DNA of 64,000 nucleotides, taken from Rhizobium giardinii bv. giardinii H152. Its GTDB lineage: Bacteria; Pseudomonadota; Alphaproteobacteria; Rhizobiales; Rhizobiaceae. The stretch covers positions 227,868-291,867 of the forward strand of contig NZ_KB902724.1 of assembly GCF_000379605.1 (NCBI RefSeq), given 5' to 3'. Each line of letters begins with the position of its first letter. The first letter of the stretch is position 1. The notes under the pieces were generated by a model that was given only the letters and a program-made list of their open reading frames with translations, searched no databases and was not told the origin of the DNA. Of this stretch, positions 46,182 to 55,675 are shown one piece after another. Made by a program: the position numbers and the translations under genes.

Positions 46182-47663
46182 ATGACCGTGCAGATCCGCA
46201 ATTCGATCCGTTTCCTGCTCAATCACCGCCCTGTCGAGCTCTCCACCGTCTCGCCGGTGCAGACGTTGCTCGATTTTCTGAGGCTCGACCGTAGTCTGCG
46301 CGGCACCAAGGAAGGCTGTGCCGAAGGCGACTGCGGTGCATGCACCGTGCTCGTCGGGCGCCTCCTGGATGGCCGGCTGAAATATGAGAGCGTCAACGCC
46401 TGCATCCGCTTCGTCGGCTCGCTTGATGGCTGTCACGTCGTGACGGTGGATTGTCTCGCCGCGCCCGGCGGGCCGCTCCATCCCGTGCAGCAGGCAATGG
46501 TCGATACGCATGCTTCCCAGTGCGGCTTCTGCACGCCGGGCTTCGTAATGTCGCTCTATGGCCTGTGGATGGAAAATCCAAAGCCCTCGGTCGAGGAGAT
46601 CGAAAAGGCGCTTCAGGGCAACTTGTGCCGCTGTACCGGCTATGCTGCCATCATCCGCGCGGCGGAGGCAATCTCGACCATCGGCGATCTCGGCCGCGAT
46701 CCTCTGGTGCTGGAACGGGAGACGATCGGCCAGAAGCTGGCGGCGTTGAAGGACGACAAGCGCGTCGTCATCGGCGAAGGCGTCGAACGCTTCGTCCTGC
46801 CTGCCTCCGTTAGCGACCTTGCGGACATTTACGAGGCCGAGCCGGGGGCCCGCATCGTTGCCGGTTCGACCGATGTAGGCCTGTGGGTGACGAAGTTGAT
46901 GCGCGATATTTCCCCGGTCATCCATCTCAGCCATCTCGACGAGTTTCGGCGGATCACTGTCGACGAAAGCGGCGTCACCCTCGGTGCCGGCGTGAGCTAC
47001 ACGGACTCCTTCCCGATTATCACCGAGCATTTTCCGCAACTCACCGAACTCTGGAACCGGATTGGCGGTCAGCAGGTTCGCAACATGGGCACCATCGGCG
47101 GCAATATCGCCAACGGTTCGCCGATCGGCGACACGCCGCCAGCGCTGATCGCGCTTGGTGCAACGGTCGTCCTGCGCAAGGGCAGGCAGAGCCGGATCGC
47201 GCAGCTTGAGCGTTTCTTTATCGAATATGGCAAGCAGGACCGCCAGCCCGGTGAATTCGTCGAAGCTGTTCGCATTCCATTCCTCGACGAGAATGCGCGC
47301 TATGCGGTCTACAAGATCACCAAGCGGCTGGACGAGGACATCTCCGCCGTTTGCGGCGCCTTCCATGTCACTTTCGATGACGACGGCAAAGTTGCGGACG
47401 CGGTCATCGCCTATGGCGGCATGGCCGGCACGCCGAAGCGGGCGGAGAAGACCGAAGCCGTTCTGAAAGGCGCCGACTGGAACGAGGCCTCCATCGAAGC
47501 CGCCATGGATGCACTAGGCTCCGATTATGCGCCGCTGACGGACTGGCGCGCCTCAGCCGACTATCGCCTGCTGGTCGCGAAGAACCTGCTGCGCCGGTTC
47601 TATCTGGAAACGGAAGGTGCTGAACCTGTGCGGCTCGATCGCAAGACCAGGCGCGCCGTGTGA
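46182..47663 (+). CDS. xdhA: xanthine dehydrogenase small subunit (2Fe-2S and FAD), 493 aa
   Basis: Two 2Fe-2S clusters: CAEGDCGACTVLVG (ferredoxin type) and CGFCTPGFVMSLYGL...CRCTG (helical type). The FAD domain has IVAGSTDVGLWVTKLMRDI and GTIGGNIANGSPIGDTPPALIALGA. It passes electrons from the molybdenum subunit to NAD. It lies in the order hiuH-xdhA-xdhB-xdhC with gaps of 3 to 12 bp, a tight operon. Confidence 0.95.
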   Translation: MTVQIRNSIRFLLNHRPVELSTVSPVQTLLDFLRLDRSLRGTKEGCAEGDCGACTVLVGRLLDGRLKYESVNACIRFVGSLDGCHVVTVDCLAAPGGPLHPVQQAMVDTHASQCGFCTPGFVMSLYGLWMENPKPSVEEIEKALQGNLCRCTGYAAIIRAAEAISTIGDLGRDPLVLERETIGQKLAALKDDKRVVIGEGVERFVLPASVSDLADIYEAEPGARIVAGSTDVGLWVTKLMRDISPVIHLSHLDEFRRITVDESGVTLGAGVSYTDSFPIITEHFPQLTELWNRIGGQQVRNMGTIGGNIANGSPIGDTPPALIALGATVVLRKGRQSRIAQLERFFIEYGKQDRQPGEFVEAVRIPFLDENARYAVYKITKRLDEDISAVCGAFHVTFDDDGKVADAVIAYGGMAGTPKRAEKTEAVLKGADWNEASIEAAMDALGSDYAPLTDWRASADYRLLVAKNLLRRFYLETEGAEPVRLDRKTRRAV

Positions 47664-47675
47664 GGAGATGAAGCC

Positions 47676-50012
47676 ATGAACGTGATGCAACCCATCGATC
47701 GCATCCGCGGCGGCGTGCACGAAAAGCAACGGCACGAGTCCGGCCACAAGCATGTGACGGGAACGGCCGAATATATCGACGACATTCCGGAACCGGCAGG
47801 CACGCTGCACGCCTATCTCGGCCTGTCTGAGCGCGCCCATGCCGAGATCCTGTCGATCGATTTCGAGGCGGTGAAATCCACCCCGGGCGTCATCGGCGTC
47901 CTGACGGCGGCGGATATTCCCGGCGAGAACGACATCAGCCCGGCGCACAGGCACGACGACCCGGTCTTCGCGACGACAAAGGTCGAATTCCACGGCCAGC
48001 CGATCTTCGCCGTTATCGCCGAGACTCGCGACGCAGCCCGGCGGGCAGCGGCAAAGGTGAAGATCGAATACAAAGACCTGCCGCACGTGACCGATGTGAT
48101 GGAAGCGGGGGCGGCTGACTACCCACTGGTCATCGATCCCTTGAGGCTGGAGCGTGGCGATATCGCTGTCGGCTTCGCAAAGTCGAAGAACATCGTCGAA
48201 GGCGAGATGCGCATCGGCGGCCAGGACCATTTCTATCTCGAAGGCCATATCTCCTTTGCCATTCCCGGCGAGGACGACGAGATCACACTCTATTCCTCAA
48301 CCCAGCATCCGAGCGAAACCCAGCACATGGTCTGCCAGGTGCTCGGCGTCGCGTCCAATGCGGTGACCGTCAACGTGCGGCGCATGGGCGGCGCCTTCGG
48401 CGGCAAGGAAACGCAGGCAAACCTGTTTGCCGCCGTCGCCGCACTTGCGGCAAAGACATACGGTCGGGCCGTGAAAATCCGCCCCGACCGCGACGACGAC
48501 ATGACATCGACCGGCAAGCGTCATGACTTTCACGTCGGCTACAAGATCGGCTTCGACGACGCGGGCCGCATCGAGGCGGTCGACGCCGTCTTTTCCGCCC
48601 GCTGCGGCTTTTCGGCCGACCTTTCCGGGCCGGTGACCGACCGCGCGCTCTTCCATGCGGATAATTGCTATTTCTATCCGCATGTGCGCCTCAGGTCGCG
48701 ACCGTTGAAGACCAATACGGTCTCCAACACCGCGTTCCGCGGCTTTGGTGGCCCGCAGGGCATGGTCGGCGGCGAACGCATGATCGAGGAGGTCGCCTAT
48801 GCCCTTGGCAAGGACCCTCTCGCTATCCGCAAGCTGAATTTCTACGGGGGGGAAGGAAGCAATCTCACGCCCTACCACCAGACGGTCGAAGACAACATCA
48901 TCGGCCGCATCATCGAGGAGTTGGAGACTTCTTCCAATTATGCCGCGCGCCGGGAGGAGGTCCTCGCCTTTAACCGCAAGAGCCGGATCATCAAGCGCGG
49001 CATCGCGCTGACGCCTGTCAAATTCGGCATCTCCTTCACCAAGACGGAGTACAACCAGGCCGGTGCGCTCGTGCATGTCTATTCGGACGGCTCGATCCAT
49101 CTGAACCACGGCGGCACCGAGATGGGGCAGGGGCTCTACACCAAGGTAGCGCAGGTGGTGGCAGACGAATTCCAGGTGGATCTCGATCGTATCAAGGTGA
49201 CGGCGACGACCACGGGCAAGGTGCCGAACACCTCGGCCACCGCCGCCTCGTCCGGCTCGGACCTGAACGGCATGGCCGCCGCCAACGCTGCCCAGCAGAT
49301 CAAGGCGCGGCTGGTGACCTTCGCGGCCGAACGCTGGGGTGTCAGCGAGAACGATGTCGCCTTCGAGCCGAACACGATCCGCGTCGGGGCAGATCGCATG
49401 CCCTTCTCCGATTTCATCAGGATGGCTTACGGCGCGCGGATTCAACTCTCGGCAGCCGGTTTCTACAAAACACCGAAGATTCACTGGAACCGCTCCGAGG
49501 GCCGGGGACGTCCGTTCTTCTACTATGCCTACGGCGCCTCCTGCTCGGAGGTCAGCGTCGACACGCTGACCGGCGAATATCAGGTCGACCGCACAGATGT
49601 TCTTCACGATGTCGGCAAGTCGCTCAACCCGGCGCTCGACATTGGCCAGGTGGAGGGCGCCTTCGTGCAGGGCATGGGCTGGCTGACAACGGAAGAGCTC
49701 TGGTGGGACGCCAAGGGACGGCTGCGCACCCATGCGCCGTCGACCTACAAGATCCCGCTCGCCTCCGATCGACCGCGCATTTTCAACGTCAAGCTTGCAG
49801 AATGGTCGGTAAACCGCGAGGAAACGATCCGTCACTCCAAGGCGGTTGGCGAGCCACCCTTCATGCTGCCGATCTCGGTGCTCGAAGCGATCTCCATGGC
49901 GGCGGCGAGCGTTGCGGAGTATCGTATACCACCGCGCATCGATGCGCCGGCGACGCCGGAACGGGTTCTGCTCGCCGTCGAGCGCTTGCGGCGGGCCGCA
50001 AAGAACGGGTGA
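47676..50012 (+). CDS. xdhB: xanthine dehydrogenase molybdenum-binding subunit, 778 aa
   Basis: Molybdopterin subunit: TGTAEYIDDIPEP start, GGQDHFYLEGH, RRMGGAFGGKE and the C-terminal KAVGEPPFMLPISVLEAI, where the glutamate is the catalytic base. The purine-binding arginine and glutamate regions also look intact (NTAFRGFGGPQGM). It oxidises hypoxanthine and xanthine to urate in the cytoplasm with xdhA. Confidence 0.95.
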   Translation: MNVMQPIDRIRGGVHEKQRHESGHKHVTGTAEYIDDIPEPAGTLHAYLGLSERAHAEILSIDFEAVKSTPGVIGVLTAADIPGENDISPAHRHDDPVFATTKVEFHGQPIFAVIAETRDAARRAAAKVKIEYKDLPHVTDVMEAGAADYPLVIDPLRLERGDIAVGFAKSKNIVEGEMRIGGQDHFYLEGHISFAIPGEDDEITLYSSTQHPSETQHMVCQVLGVASNAVTVNVRRMGGAFGGKETQANLFAAVAALAAKTYGRAVKIRPDRDDDMTSTGKRHDFHVGYKIGFDDAGRIEAVDAVFSARCGFSADLSGPVTDRALFHADNCYFYPHVRLRSRPLKTNTVSNTAFRGFGGPQGMVGGERMIEEVAYALGKDPLAIRKLNFYGGEGSNLTPYHQTVEDNIIGRIIEELETSSNYAARREEVLAFNRKSRIIKRGIALTPVKFGISFTKTEYNQAGALVHVYSDGSIHLNHGGTEMGQGLYTKVAQVVADEFQVDLDRIKVTATTTGKVPNTSATAASSGSDLNGMAAANAAQQIKARLVTFAAERWGVSENDVAFEPNTIRVGADRMPFSDFIRMAYGARIQLSAAGFYKTPKIHWNRSEGRGRPFFYYAYGASCSEVSVDTLTGEYQVDRTDVLHDVGKSLNPALDIGQVEGAFVQGMGWLTTEELWWDAKGRLRTHAPSTYKIPLASDRPRIFNVKLAEWSVNREETIRHSKAVGEPPFMLPISVLEAISMAAASVAEYRIPPRIDAPATPERVLLAVERLRRAAKNG

Positions 50013-50018
50013 ATTGGC

Positions 50019-50861
50019 ATGGGTGCCGGACGCGAAGACATCAGGGACTTTCTGCGCCGCGAGCCGGATAGCGTGCTCGTCGCGGTGACGGGTGCCGCCG
50101 GCTCGACGCCGCGTGATACCGATGCCTGGATGCTGGTGGCGGCTGAAGGCCTGTTCGGCACTGTCGGCGGTGGTCAGCTTGAATATATGGCGATCGATCA
50201 CGCCCGCCGCGCTTTACGCCAAGGCGTGCCGGCCGAAGCCATGAACATCCCGCTCGGCCCGGAAATTGGCCAATGCTGCGGCGGCCGCGTCGACCTGTCG
50301 TTCACGCCGGTCACGGCCGATGTCGCCGCCTTTCTCATTGCACGGAGCGACCGCGAAATGGCAGAGCGCCCGCATGTCTATATCTTCGGAGCCGGCCATG
50401 TCGGGGATGCGCTGGCCAGCGCGCTTTCGCTGGTGCCGGTGCGTACCGTTTTGGTCGATACGCGCGAACAGGAACTGTCGGTATCCAAAGCCCAGGGTAT
50501 CGAAACCTGCCTCACCGTCATGCCCGAAGCGGTCGTACGCGACGCTTCCGCAGGCAGCTCCTTCGTCATCCTCACGCACGACCATGCGCTTGACTTCCTG
50601 ATCGCGGCCGAGGCGCTCCGTCGCGACGACACGGCCTATGTCGGCATGATCGGCTCGAAAACCAAGCGGGCCACCTTCAAGAACTGGCTCACCCGCGAAA
50701 TCGGCCGCCCTGAGCTTTTCGGCCGACTGATCTGCCCGATCGGCGGCACCGCGGTGAGGGACAAGCGCCCCGCGGTGATTGCGGCGCTGGCCGCAGCGGA
50801 AATCGTGACGGCGGCGCTCAATTTTGCGCCCGTCAAACCCGCCGTGCGCAAAGATGCCTGA
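50019..50861 (+). CDS. xdhC: xanthine dehydrogenase accessory protein XdhC, 280 aa
   Basis: MoCo maturation chaperone. The N-terminal region has VTGAAGSTPRDTDAWMLV and GTVGGGQLEYMAIDHAR with CCGGRVDL; the C-terminal Rossmann domain has VYIFGAGHVGDALASAL and ends CPIGGTAVRDKRPAVIAALAAAEI. It inserts sulfurated molybdenum cofactor into XdhB. It follows xdhB by six bases. Confidence 0.94.
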   Translation: MGAGREDIRDFLRREPDSVLVAVTGAAGSTPRDTDAWMLVAAEGLFGTVGGGQLEYMAIDHARRALRQGVPAEAMNIPLGPEIGQCCGGRVDLSFTPVTADVAAFLIARSDREMAERPHVYIFGAGHVGDALASALSLVPVRTVLVDTREQELSVSKAQGIETCLTVMPEAVVRDASAGSSFVILTHDHALDFLIAAEALRRDDTAYVGMIGSKTKRATFKNWLTREIGRPELFGRLICPIGGTAVRDKRPAVIAALAAAEIVTAALNFAPVKPAVRKDA

Positions 50862-50885
50862 GCAGGACGAGCCAAATCCTTAGAA

Positions 50886-51863
50886 TTAGACTTCGCGGCC
50901 TTCGAAAGAATCCCGCTCTGAGTTGAAGTCGCGTCCGGTAGACGCAGGCTCAGCGAGCATCTTGCCGATCAGCCGCTGACAGCGTTCCGCCATGAAATCG
51001 ATCATCAGCCGGACTTTTGGATCCTGGAAGCGCTTGTGCGGATAGATCGCGGCGAGCTGGACGCTGGCCGGCGGAGTGTCTTTCAGGATTTCGACCAGCG
51101 TGCCTTCGTTGAGGTAGCTCTTCACCTCGAAAAGCGGCTTGTTGATGATGCCGCGGCCTTCGAGCGCCCATTGCGTCAGTACGTCGCCGTCGTCGGAATC
51201 ATAGGGCCCGCCGATCTCGAATTTGCGGATGCCCTCCGGTGTCTGCAGGTTCCAGTAATATTCCTTGGAGCCCGGATAGCGCAGCAGCAGACAGTCGTGG
51301 TTGTCATCGATCAGCGCGTCCGGCGTCGCCGGCGTACCGCGCTTTTCCAGATAGGCTGGGGCGGCGCAGACGACGCGCTGACAGTTCAAGATGCCGCGCA
51401 TGCGAAGGTTGGAATCCTCAAGCACGCCGAGCTTGAAAGCGACGTCGACGCCTTCGCTCAGGATGTCGACATTATGGTCGGAGAGGCGCAGGCGCACCTC
51501 GATATCCGGGTATTTATCGTGGAATTCCGGAATGCCCGACGCGATCAGCCGCCGGCCGATACCGAGCGGGGCGGTGATCCGTAGCGATCCCTTGGGGTTG
51601 TGCGAGAGATCGGCGATGGCGCTTTCCGCCTCGTTTACCGCTTCGATGATCTTGACCGCGCCCTGGTAGAAGACGCGTCCGTGCTCGGTCGGCGAGAGCT
51701 TGCGCGTCGTGCGGTTGAACAGACGCACGCCGAGATGCCGTTCCAACTCCTTGATGCGGTTGCTGGCGACAGCCGGGGTCACCCGCTGGTCGCGGCCGGC
51801 GGAGGAAAGAGTGCCGAGTTCGACGACCCGGACGAAGACGCGCACATTATCGAGATAAGACAT
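50886..51863 (-). CDS. LysR family transcriptional regulator of the purine block, 325 aa
   Basis: N-terminal helix-turn-helix (YLDNVRVFVRVVELGTLSSAGRDQRVTPAVASNRIKELERHLGVRLFNRTTRKLSPTEHG) and a periplasmic-binding-like effector domain, in the CrgA-like branch. It is convergent with the xdh operon and divergent from puuD, placing it as the probable regulator of purine catabolism; the inducer is likely a pathway intermediate such as urate or xanthine (inference). The purine motif copy C lies in its divergent promoter. Confidence 0.9.
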   Translation of the reverse strand: MSYLDNVRVFVRVVELGTLSSAGRDQRVTPAVASNRIKELERHLGVRLFNRTTRKLSPTEHGRVFYQGAVKIIEAVNEAESAIADLSHNPKGSLRITAPLGIGRRLIASGIPEFHDKYPDIEVRLRLSDHNVDILSEGVDVAFKLGVLEDSNLRMRGILNCQRVVCAAPAYLEKRGTPATPDALIDDNHDCLLLRYPGSKEYYWNLQTPEGIRKFEIGGPYDSDDGDVLTQWALEGRGIINKPLFEVKSYLNEGTLVEILKDTPPASVQLAAIYPHKRFQDPKVRLMIDFMAERCQRLIGKMLAEPASTGRDFNSERDSFEGREV

Positions 51864-51914
51864 GACGCTTTTCTATCATATTGCCAATCGAACCACAGCG
51901 GGGGTGATCTTATA

Positions 51915-51931
51915 GATTTTTTTGAAAGTGT
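51915..51931. promoter_or_regulatory. purine-regulon motif, copy C (weaker)
   Basis: GATTTTTTTGAAAGTGT shares TTTTGAAAGT with copies A and B (core at 51920-51929). It lies between the divergent lysR and puuD starts, about 70 bp before puuD. Confidence 0.45.
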
Positions 51932-52001
51932 TGGGGATTAACCGGCATTTCGGCGAAAGTCGCGCGATGGCAAAACTCTCCCGAACGAGGGGAGAACCCA
52001 C

Positions 52002-53237
52002 ATGTACGAATATGTCATTGCCTGGGACTGGCTGACCTTCGCAGTCCGCTGGCTTCACGTCATCACTGCGATCGCCTGGATCGGATCGTCCTTCTATTTT
52101 GTCGCGCTCGACCTCGGCCTGCGCAAGCGCCCCGATCTTCCGGCCGGCGCCCATGGCGAGGAATGGCAGGTCCATGGCGGCGGGTTCTATCACATCCAGA
52201 AATATCTGGTGGCGCCGGCCAACATGCCCGAGCACCTGATCTGGTTCAAATGGGAAAGTTACGTCACCTGGCTGTCGGGCTTCGGCATGCTGTGCCTGGT
52301 CTACTATGCCGGCGCCGACCTCTACCTCATCGACCCGAACGTGCTCGACGTTTCCAAGCCGGTTGCGATCGGCATCTCGCTTGCATCGATCGCCTTCGGT
52401 TGGCTGATCTACGACCTGATCTGCAAGTCGCCTTTCGGCAACGACAATACGCGGCTGATGGTGCTGCTCTATTTCATCCTGGTCGGCATGGCGTGGGGCT
52501 ATACGCAGCTCTTCACCGGCCGCGCCGCCTTCCTGCATCTCGGTGCGTTTACCGCGACGATCATGTCGGCGAACGTCTTTTTCATCATCATCCCGAACCA
52601 GAAGATCGTGGTCGCCGACCTGATCGCGGGTCGGACGCCGGATGCGAAATACGGCAAGATCGCCAAGCAGCGCTCGACGCACAACAACTATCTGACGTTG
52701 CCGGTCCTGTTCCTGATGCTGTCGAATCACTATCCGCTGGCCTTCGGCACCGCTTACAACTGGATCATTGCCTCGCTCGTCTTCCTGATGGGCGTCACCA
52801 TCCGGCACTATTTCAACACGCGCCACGCCAATGCCGGCAACCCGACCTGGACCTGGCTGGCGACCGCGCTGCTGTTCATCGCCATCATGTGGCTGTCGAC
52901 CGTTCCGAAAATCCTGAGCGGCGAACCGGAAAAGATGTCTGCGGCGCAACAGCCGTTCATCACGGCGCAGGCCTTTCCGAAGGTGCGCGACACGATCCTT
53001 GGGCGCTGTTCGATGTGCCATGCCAGGGAGCCGGGTTGGGAAGGCATGATCGTGCCGCCCAAAGGCGTGATACTGGAGAATGACGCCGAGATCGCCGCCC
53101 ATGCCCGCGAAATCTATCTGCAGGCGGGTCGTTCGCACGCCATGCCGCCCGCCAATGTCACCGCCATTTCCGACGACGAGCGCAAGCTGCTGGTCGCCTG
53201 GTACGAAGCGGTTGTAAACGGAGAAAACACCCAATGA
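52002..53237 (+). CDS. puuD: membrane urate hydroxylase PuuD with C-terminal cytochrome c, 411 aa
   Basis: About eight hydrophobic segments make up the first 310 residues (VRWLHVITAIAWIGSSFYFVALDLGLRKR is the family start), followed by a cytochrome c domain with the haem motif CSMCH at residues 336-340 and a distal methionine in HAMPPANV. It oxidises urate to 5-hydroxyisourate and passes electrons to the respiratory chain, replacing soluble uricase. Its stop overlaps the guaD start (ATGA). Confidence 0.94.
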   Translation: MYEYVIAWDWLTFAVRWLHVITAIAWIGSSFYFVALDLGLRKRPDLPAGAHGEEWQVHGGGFYHIQKYLVAPANMPEHLIWFKWESYVTWLSGFGMLCLVYYAGADLYLIDPNVLDVSKPVAIGISLASIAFGWLIYDLICKSPFGNDNTRLMVLLYFILVGMAWGYTQLFTGRAAFLHLGAFTATIMSANVFFIIIPNQKIVVADLIAGRTPDAKYGKIAKQRSTHNNYLTLPVLFLMLSNHYPLAFGTAYNWIIASLVFLMGVTIRHYFNTRHANAGNPTWTWLATALLFIAIMWLSTVPKILSGEPEKMSAAQQPFITAQAFPKVRDTILGRCSMCHAREPGWEGMIVPPKGVILENDAEIAAHAREIYLQAGRSHAMPPANVTAISDDERKLLVAWYEAVVNGENTQ

Positions 53238-54565
53238 AGGACCTTTTGATCCGCGGACGCGTGCTCACCTTCGTCGAGGAACCGCAGGGTATCGATGATA
53301 CCCGATCCTATCTGACCGTCGAGGATGGCGCGGTCCTGGTCCGCGACGGCAAGATCGCTGGCGTGGGAGACTATGCCGATATCCGCAGGACTGCTGGCGC
53401 CGACGTGACGATCGCCGACCACCGGCCGCATCTCGTGCTGCCCGGGCTGATCGACACGCATCTGCATTTTCCCCAGACGCAGGCAATCGCATCCTATGGG
53501 GCACAGCTGCTCGAATGGTTGAACACCTACATCTTCGTCGAGGAGCAGAAATTCGCCGCGCCGGAGCATGCGGCTTTCATTGCTGGGCGGTTCATGGACG
53601 AACTGCTTTCGAACGGTACGACCACGGCGGTCGCCTATTGTTCGGTCCATCCCCAAAGCGTCGACGCCTATTTCACAGCGGCCGAAGAGCGTGGCATGCT
53701 GATGATCGGCGGCAAGGTGATGATGGACCGCAATGCTCCCGAAGCGCTGAGGGACACGCCGCAACAGGGATATGACGAGACCAAGCGGCTGATCGGCAAA
53801 TGGCATGGCCGGGGCAGGGCGCACTATGCGATCAGCCCGCGCTTTGCCATCACCTCGACGCCCGGGCAGATGGAAATGAGCCGGGCGCTCGTTGCCGAGC
53901 ATCCGCATTGCTACGTGCAGACGCATCTGTCGGAAAACAGGGACGAGGTTGCCTTTGCCACCTCGCTCTTTCCTGACGCCAAGGACTATACCGACATCTA
54001 TGCAAGCTTCGGGCTCCTGACCGACAGGACGCTGCTCGGGCACTGCATCTATCTGAGCGATCGGGAGATTTCGGTACTGGCAGAGACCGGCGCGGTCGGG
54101 GTGTTCTGCCCGACCTCCAATCTCTTCCTCGGCTCTGGCTTGTTCGACCGCGACCGCTTCGACCGGCTCGGCGCCCGCTGGTCGGTTGCGACCGACGTGG
54201 GGGCGGGCACCAGTTTCTCGATGCTGGAGACGATGGCCGAGGCCTACAAGGTGCTCCACCTCAACGGCCAGCGCCTGTCGCCGCTTAATTCGTTCTACCA
54301 GATGACGCTCGGCAATGCCCGGGTGCTTGGCCTGCAGGACAAGATCGGCTCGCTGCACGCAGGGGCGGATGCCGATATCGTCATCCTCGATTCCAGTGCC
54401 AAGCCGGCGATGGAACTCCGGATGCGCACGGCAACCTCGCTCGCCGAGGAGCTCTTCATCCTGCAGACCATGGGCGATGACCGCTGCGTGGCTGAGACTT
54501 ATGTGGCCGGCAAGGCGATGAAGGACCGCAGGATCGCGGCCCGGAGGGAGCTGGAAACAGCATGA
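53234..54565 (+). CDS. guaD: guanine deaminase, 443 aa
   Basis: Amidohydrolase with metal ligands in LPGLIDTHLHFPQTQ, then QLLEWLNTYIFVEEQKF (family signature), HLSENRDEV and LGHCIYLSDREISVLAETGAVGVFCPTSNLFLG, ending with the Asp in VATDVGAGTSFSML. It converts guanine to xanthine, feeding XdhABC. Start overlaps the puuD stop by four bases, so translation is coupled. Confidence 0.94.
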   Translation: MKDLLIRGRVLTFVEEPQGIDDTRSYLTVEDGAVLVRDGKIAGVGDYADIRRTAGADVTIADHRPHLVLPGLIDTHLHFPQTQAIASYGAQLLEWLNTYIFVEEQKFAAPEHAAFIAGRFMDELLSNGTTTAVAYCSVHPQSVDAYFTAAEERGMLMIGGKVMMDRNAPEALRDTPQQGYDETKRLIGKWHGRGRAHYAISPRFAITSTPGQMEMSRALVAEHPHCYVQTHLSENRDEVAFATSLFPDAKDYTDIYASFGLLTDRTLLGHCIYLSDREISVLAETGAVGVFCPTSNLFLGSGLFDRDRFDRLGARWSVATDVGAGTSFSMLETMAEAYKVLHLNGQRLSPLNSFYQMTLGNARVLGLQDKIGSLHAGADADIVILDSSAKPAMELRMRTATSLAEELFILQTMGDDRCVAETYVAGKAMKDRRIAARRELETA

Positions 54566-54958
54566 GGTTCGTATCGGAGAGAGGCGGAAACTCACGCTTC
54601 CGGGCACTGCGAGAGTTTCGCCTTTGAGCGTTCTTGCGGTTTACTCCAGGCAAGCTGACCTTGCATCGAGGTTTTTGCAGCCGGAACGTTTCCGCGCGTC
54701 CCGGCTGCCGGGACCGATGGTCCCTGTTCGGCAGGCTGTCCCGCCAAATGTCTACCGTTGAGCGGCAATGATGCGCTCGGCGGACTGGTAGCCTGCTGCA
54801 TGCATTGAGGCTACGCCTTCTGTTTCTCTCGTCACAATGTGATATGGATCGGATCAGGCGAAGGACACCGGGCCAAGGTCGTCGCATGCCGAACAGCCAC
54901 GCAGCGACATTTATCCGCAATGCGTTGCAAATCCGCTATGGATATAAAGGGTAGAAAC
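54566..54958. other. 393-bp intergenic region between guaD and ansR
   Basis: Two hairpin-like dyads are seen: GCAGCCGG/CCGGCTGC at 54677-54708 and GGGACC-GAT-GGTCCC at 54710-54724, possibly ending the guaD transcript although no T-run follows. On the minus strand a stop-terminated frame near 54770-54835 reads ASMHAAGYQSAERIIAAQR, which could be a fragment of a lost gene but is too short to name. Confidence 0.4.
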
Positions 54959-55675
54959 ATGAGCGAGTTGCCTGGTTGGCTGTCCGACGCAAAGCCGATC
55001 AGTCGGAAAAACGCTGCTGAGGCGGTGTTCGAGGATATTCGCTCGGCAATCACATCCGGTCAGCTCGCGGTTGGCACGCGGTTTCCATCCGAGGCACAGC
55101 TGGCCGAAAGGTACGGCGTCAGTCGTCCTATCGTGCGCGAGGCGCTGCGCTCTCTTCAAACGCTCGGGCTGACGCAGACCCGTACCGGCAGCGGCACTTT
55201 TGTTGTCACGGCGACGCCGAGCCCCGAGCTCATCTATGGTGGCTATTCCGCTCGCGATCTCATAGAGGCCCGACCGTTCATCGAGGTTCCGGCTGCCGGG
55301 TGGGCAGCACGGCGTCGTACGGATCGTCAGCTCGAGACTTTGCTGGAATTGTGCAACAAAATGGAGGAGCAGGACGAGCCGCATCTGTGGGTGCTGCTCG
55401 ATTCGCAATTTCACGGCATGATCGCCGAAGCCTCGGGGAATGCCCTCTTCGCAAAAATTGTCGCCGATGCCAGGGAAGCACTGTCTCGACAGTCGGAGAT
55501 GGTGAACCTGATGGCAGGCCGGCGCTCGGCGTCGAACCTTGAGCACCGCCGGATCGTGGAGGCGATCGAGGCGGGCTCGGCACAAGAAGCGCGTGAGGCA
55601 ATGCAAGCGCATCTGGGTGAGGTGGAACAGGTCGTGTCTACGTTGATTGGCGAGGATCAGGCTCACCGTTCATGA
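54959..55675 (+). CDS. ansR: GntR (FadR subfamily) regulator, probable AnsR, 238 aa
   Basis: N-terminal winged helix (AEAVFEDIRSAITSGQLAVGTRFPSEAQLAERYGVSRPIVREALRSLQTLGLTQTRTGSGTFV) and a helical FCD ligand domain. In Rhizobium etli a regulator gene of the same type accompanies ansP, ansA and ansB, and the neighbours here are those genes, hence the symbol. ATG at 54959 has AGGGTAG upstream; upstream extensions lack a ribosome site. Its end overlaps the convergent ansB by 38 bp. Confidence 0.87.
   Translation: MSELPGWLSDAKPISRKNAAEAVFEDIRSAITSGQLAVGTRFPSEAQLAERYGVSRPIVREALRSLQTLGLTQTRTGSGTFVVTATPSPELIYGGYSARDLIEARPFIEVPAAGWAARRRTDRQLETLLELCNKMEEQDEPHLWVLLDSQFHGMIAEASGNALFAKIVADAREALSRQSEMVNLMAGRRSASNLEHRRIVEAIEAGSAQEAREAMQAHLGEVEQVVSTLIGEDQAHRS

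Noticed and set aside
48297-50201. 634-codon minus-strand frame under xdhB/xdhC
   Set aside because: Antisense shadow of two clear genes in high-GC DNA.
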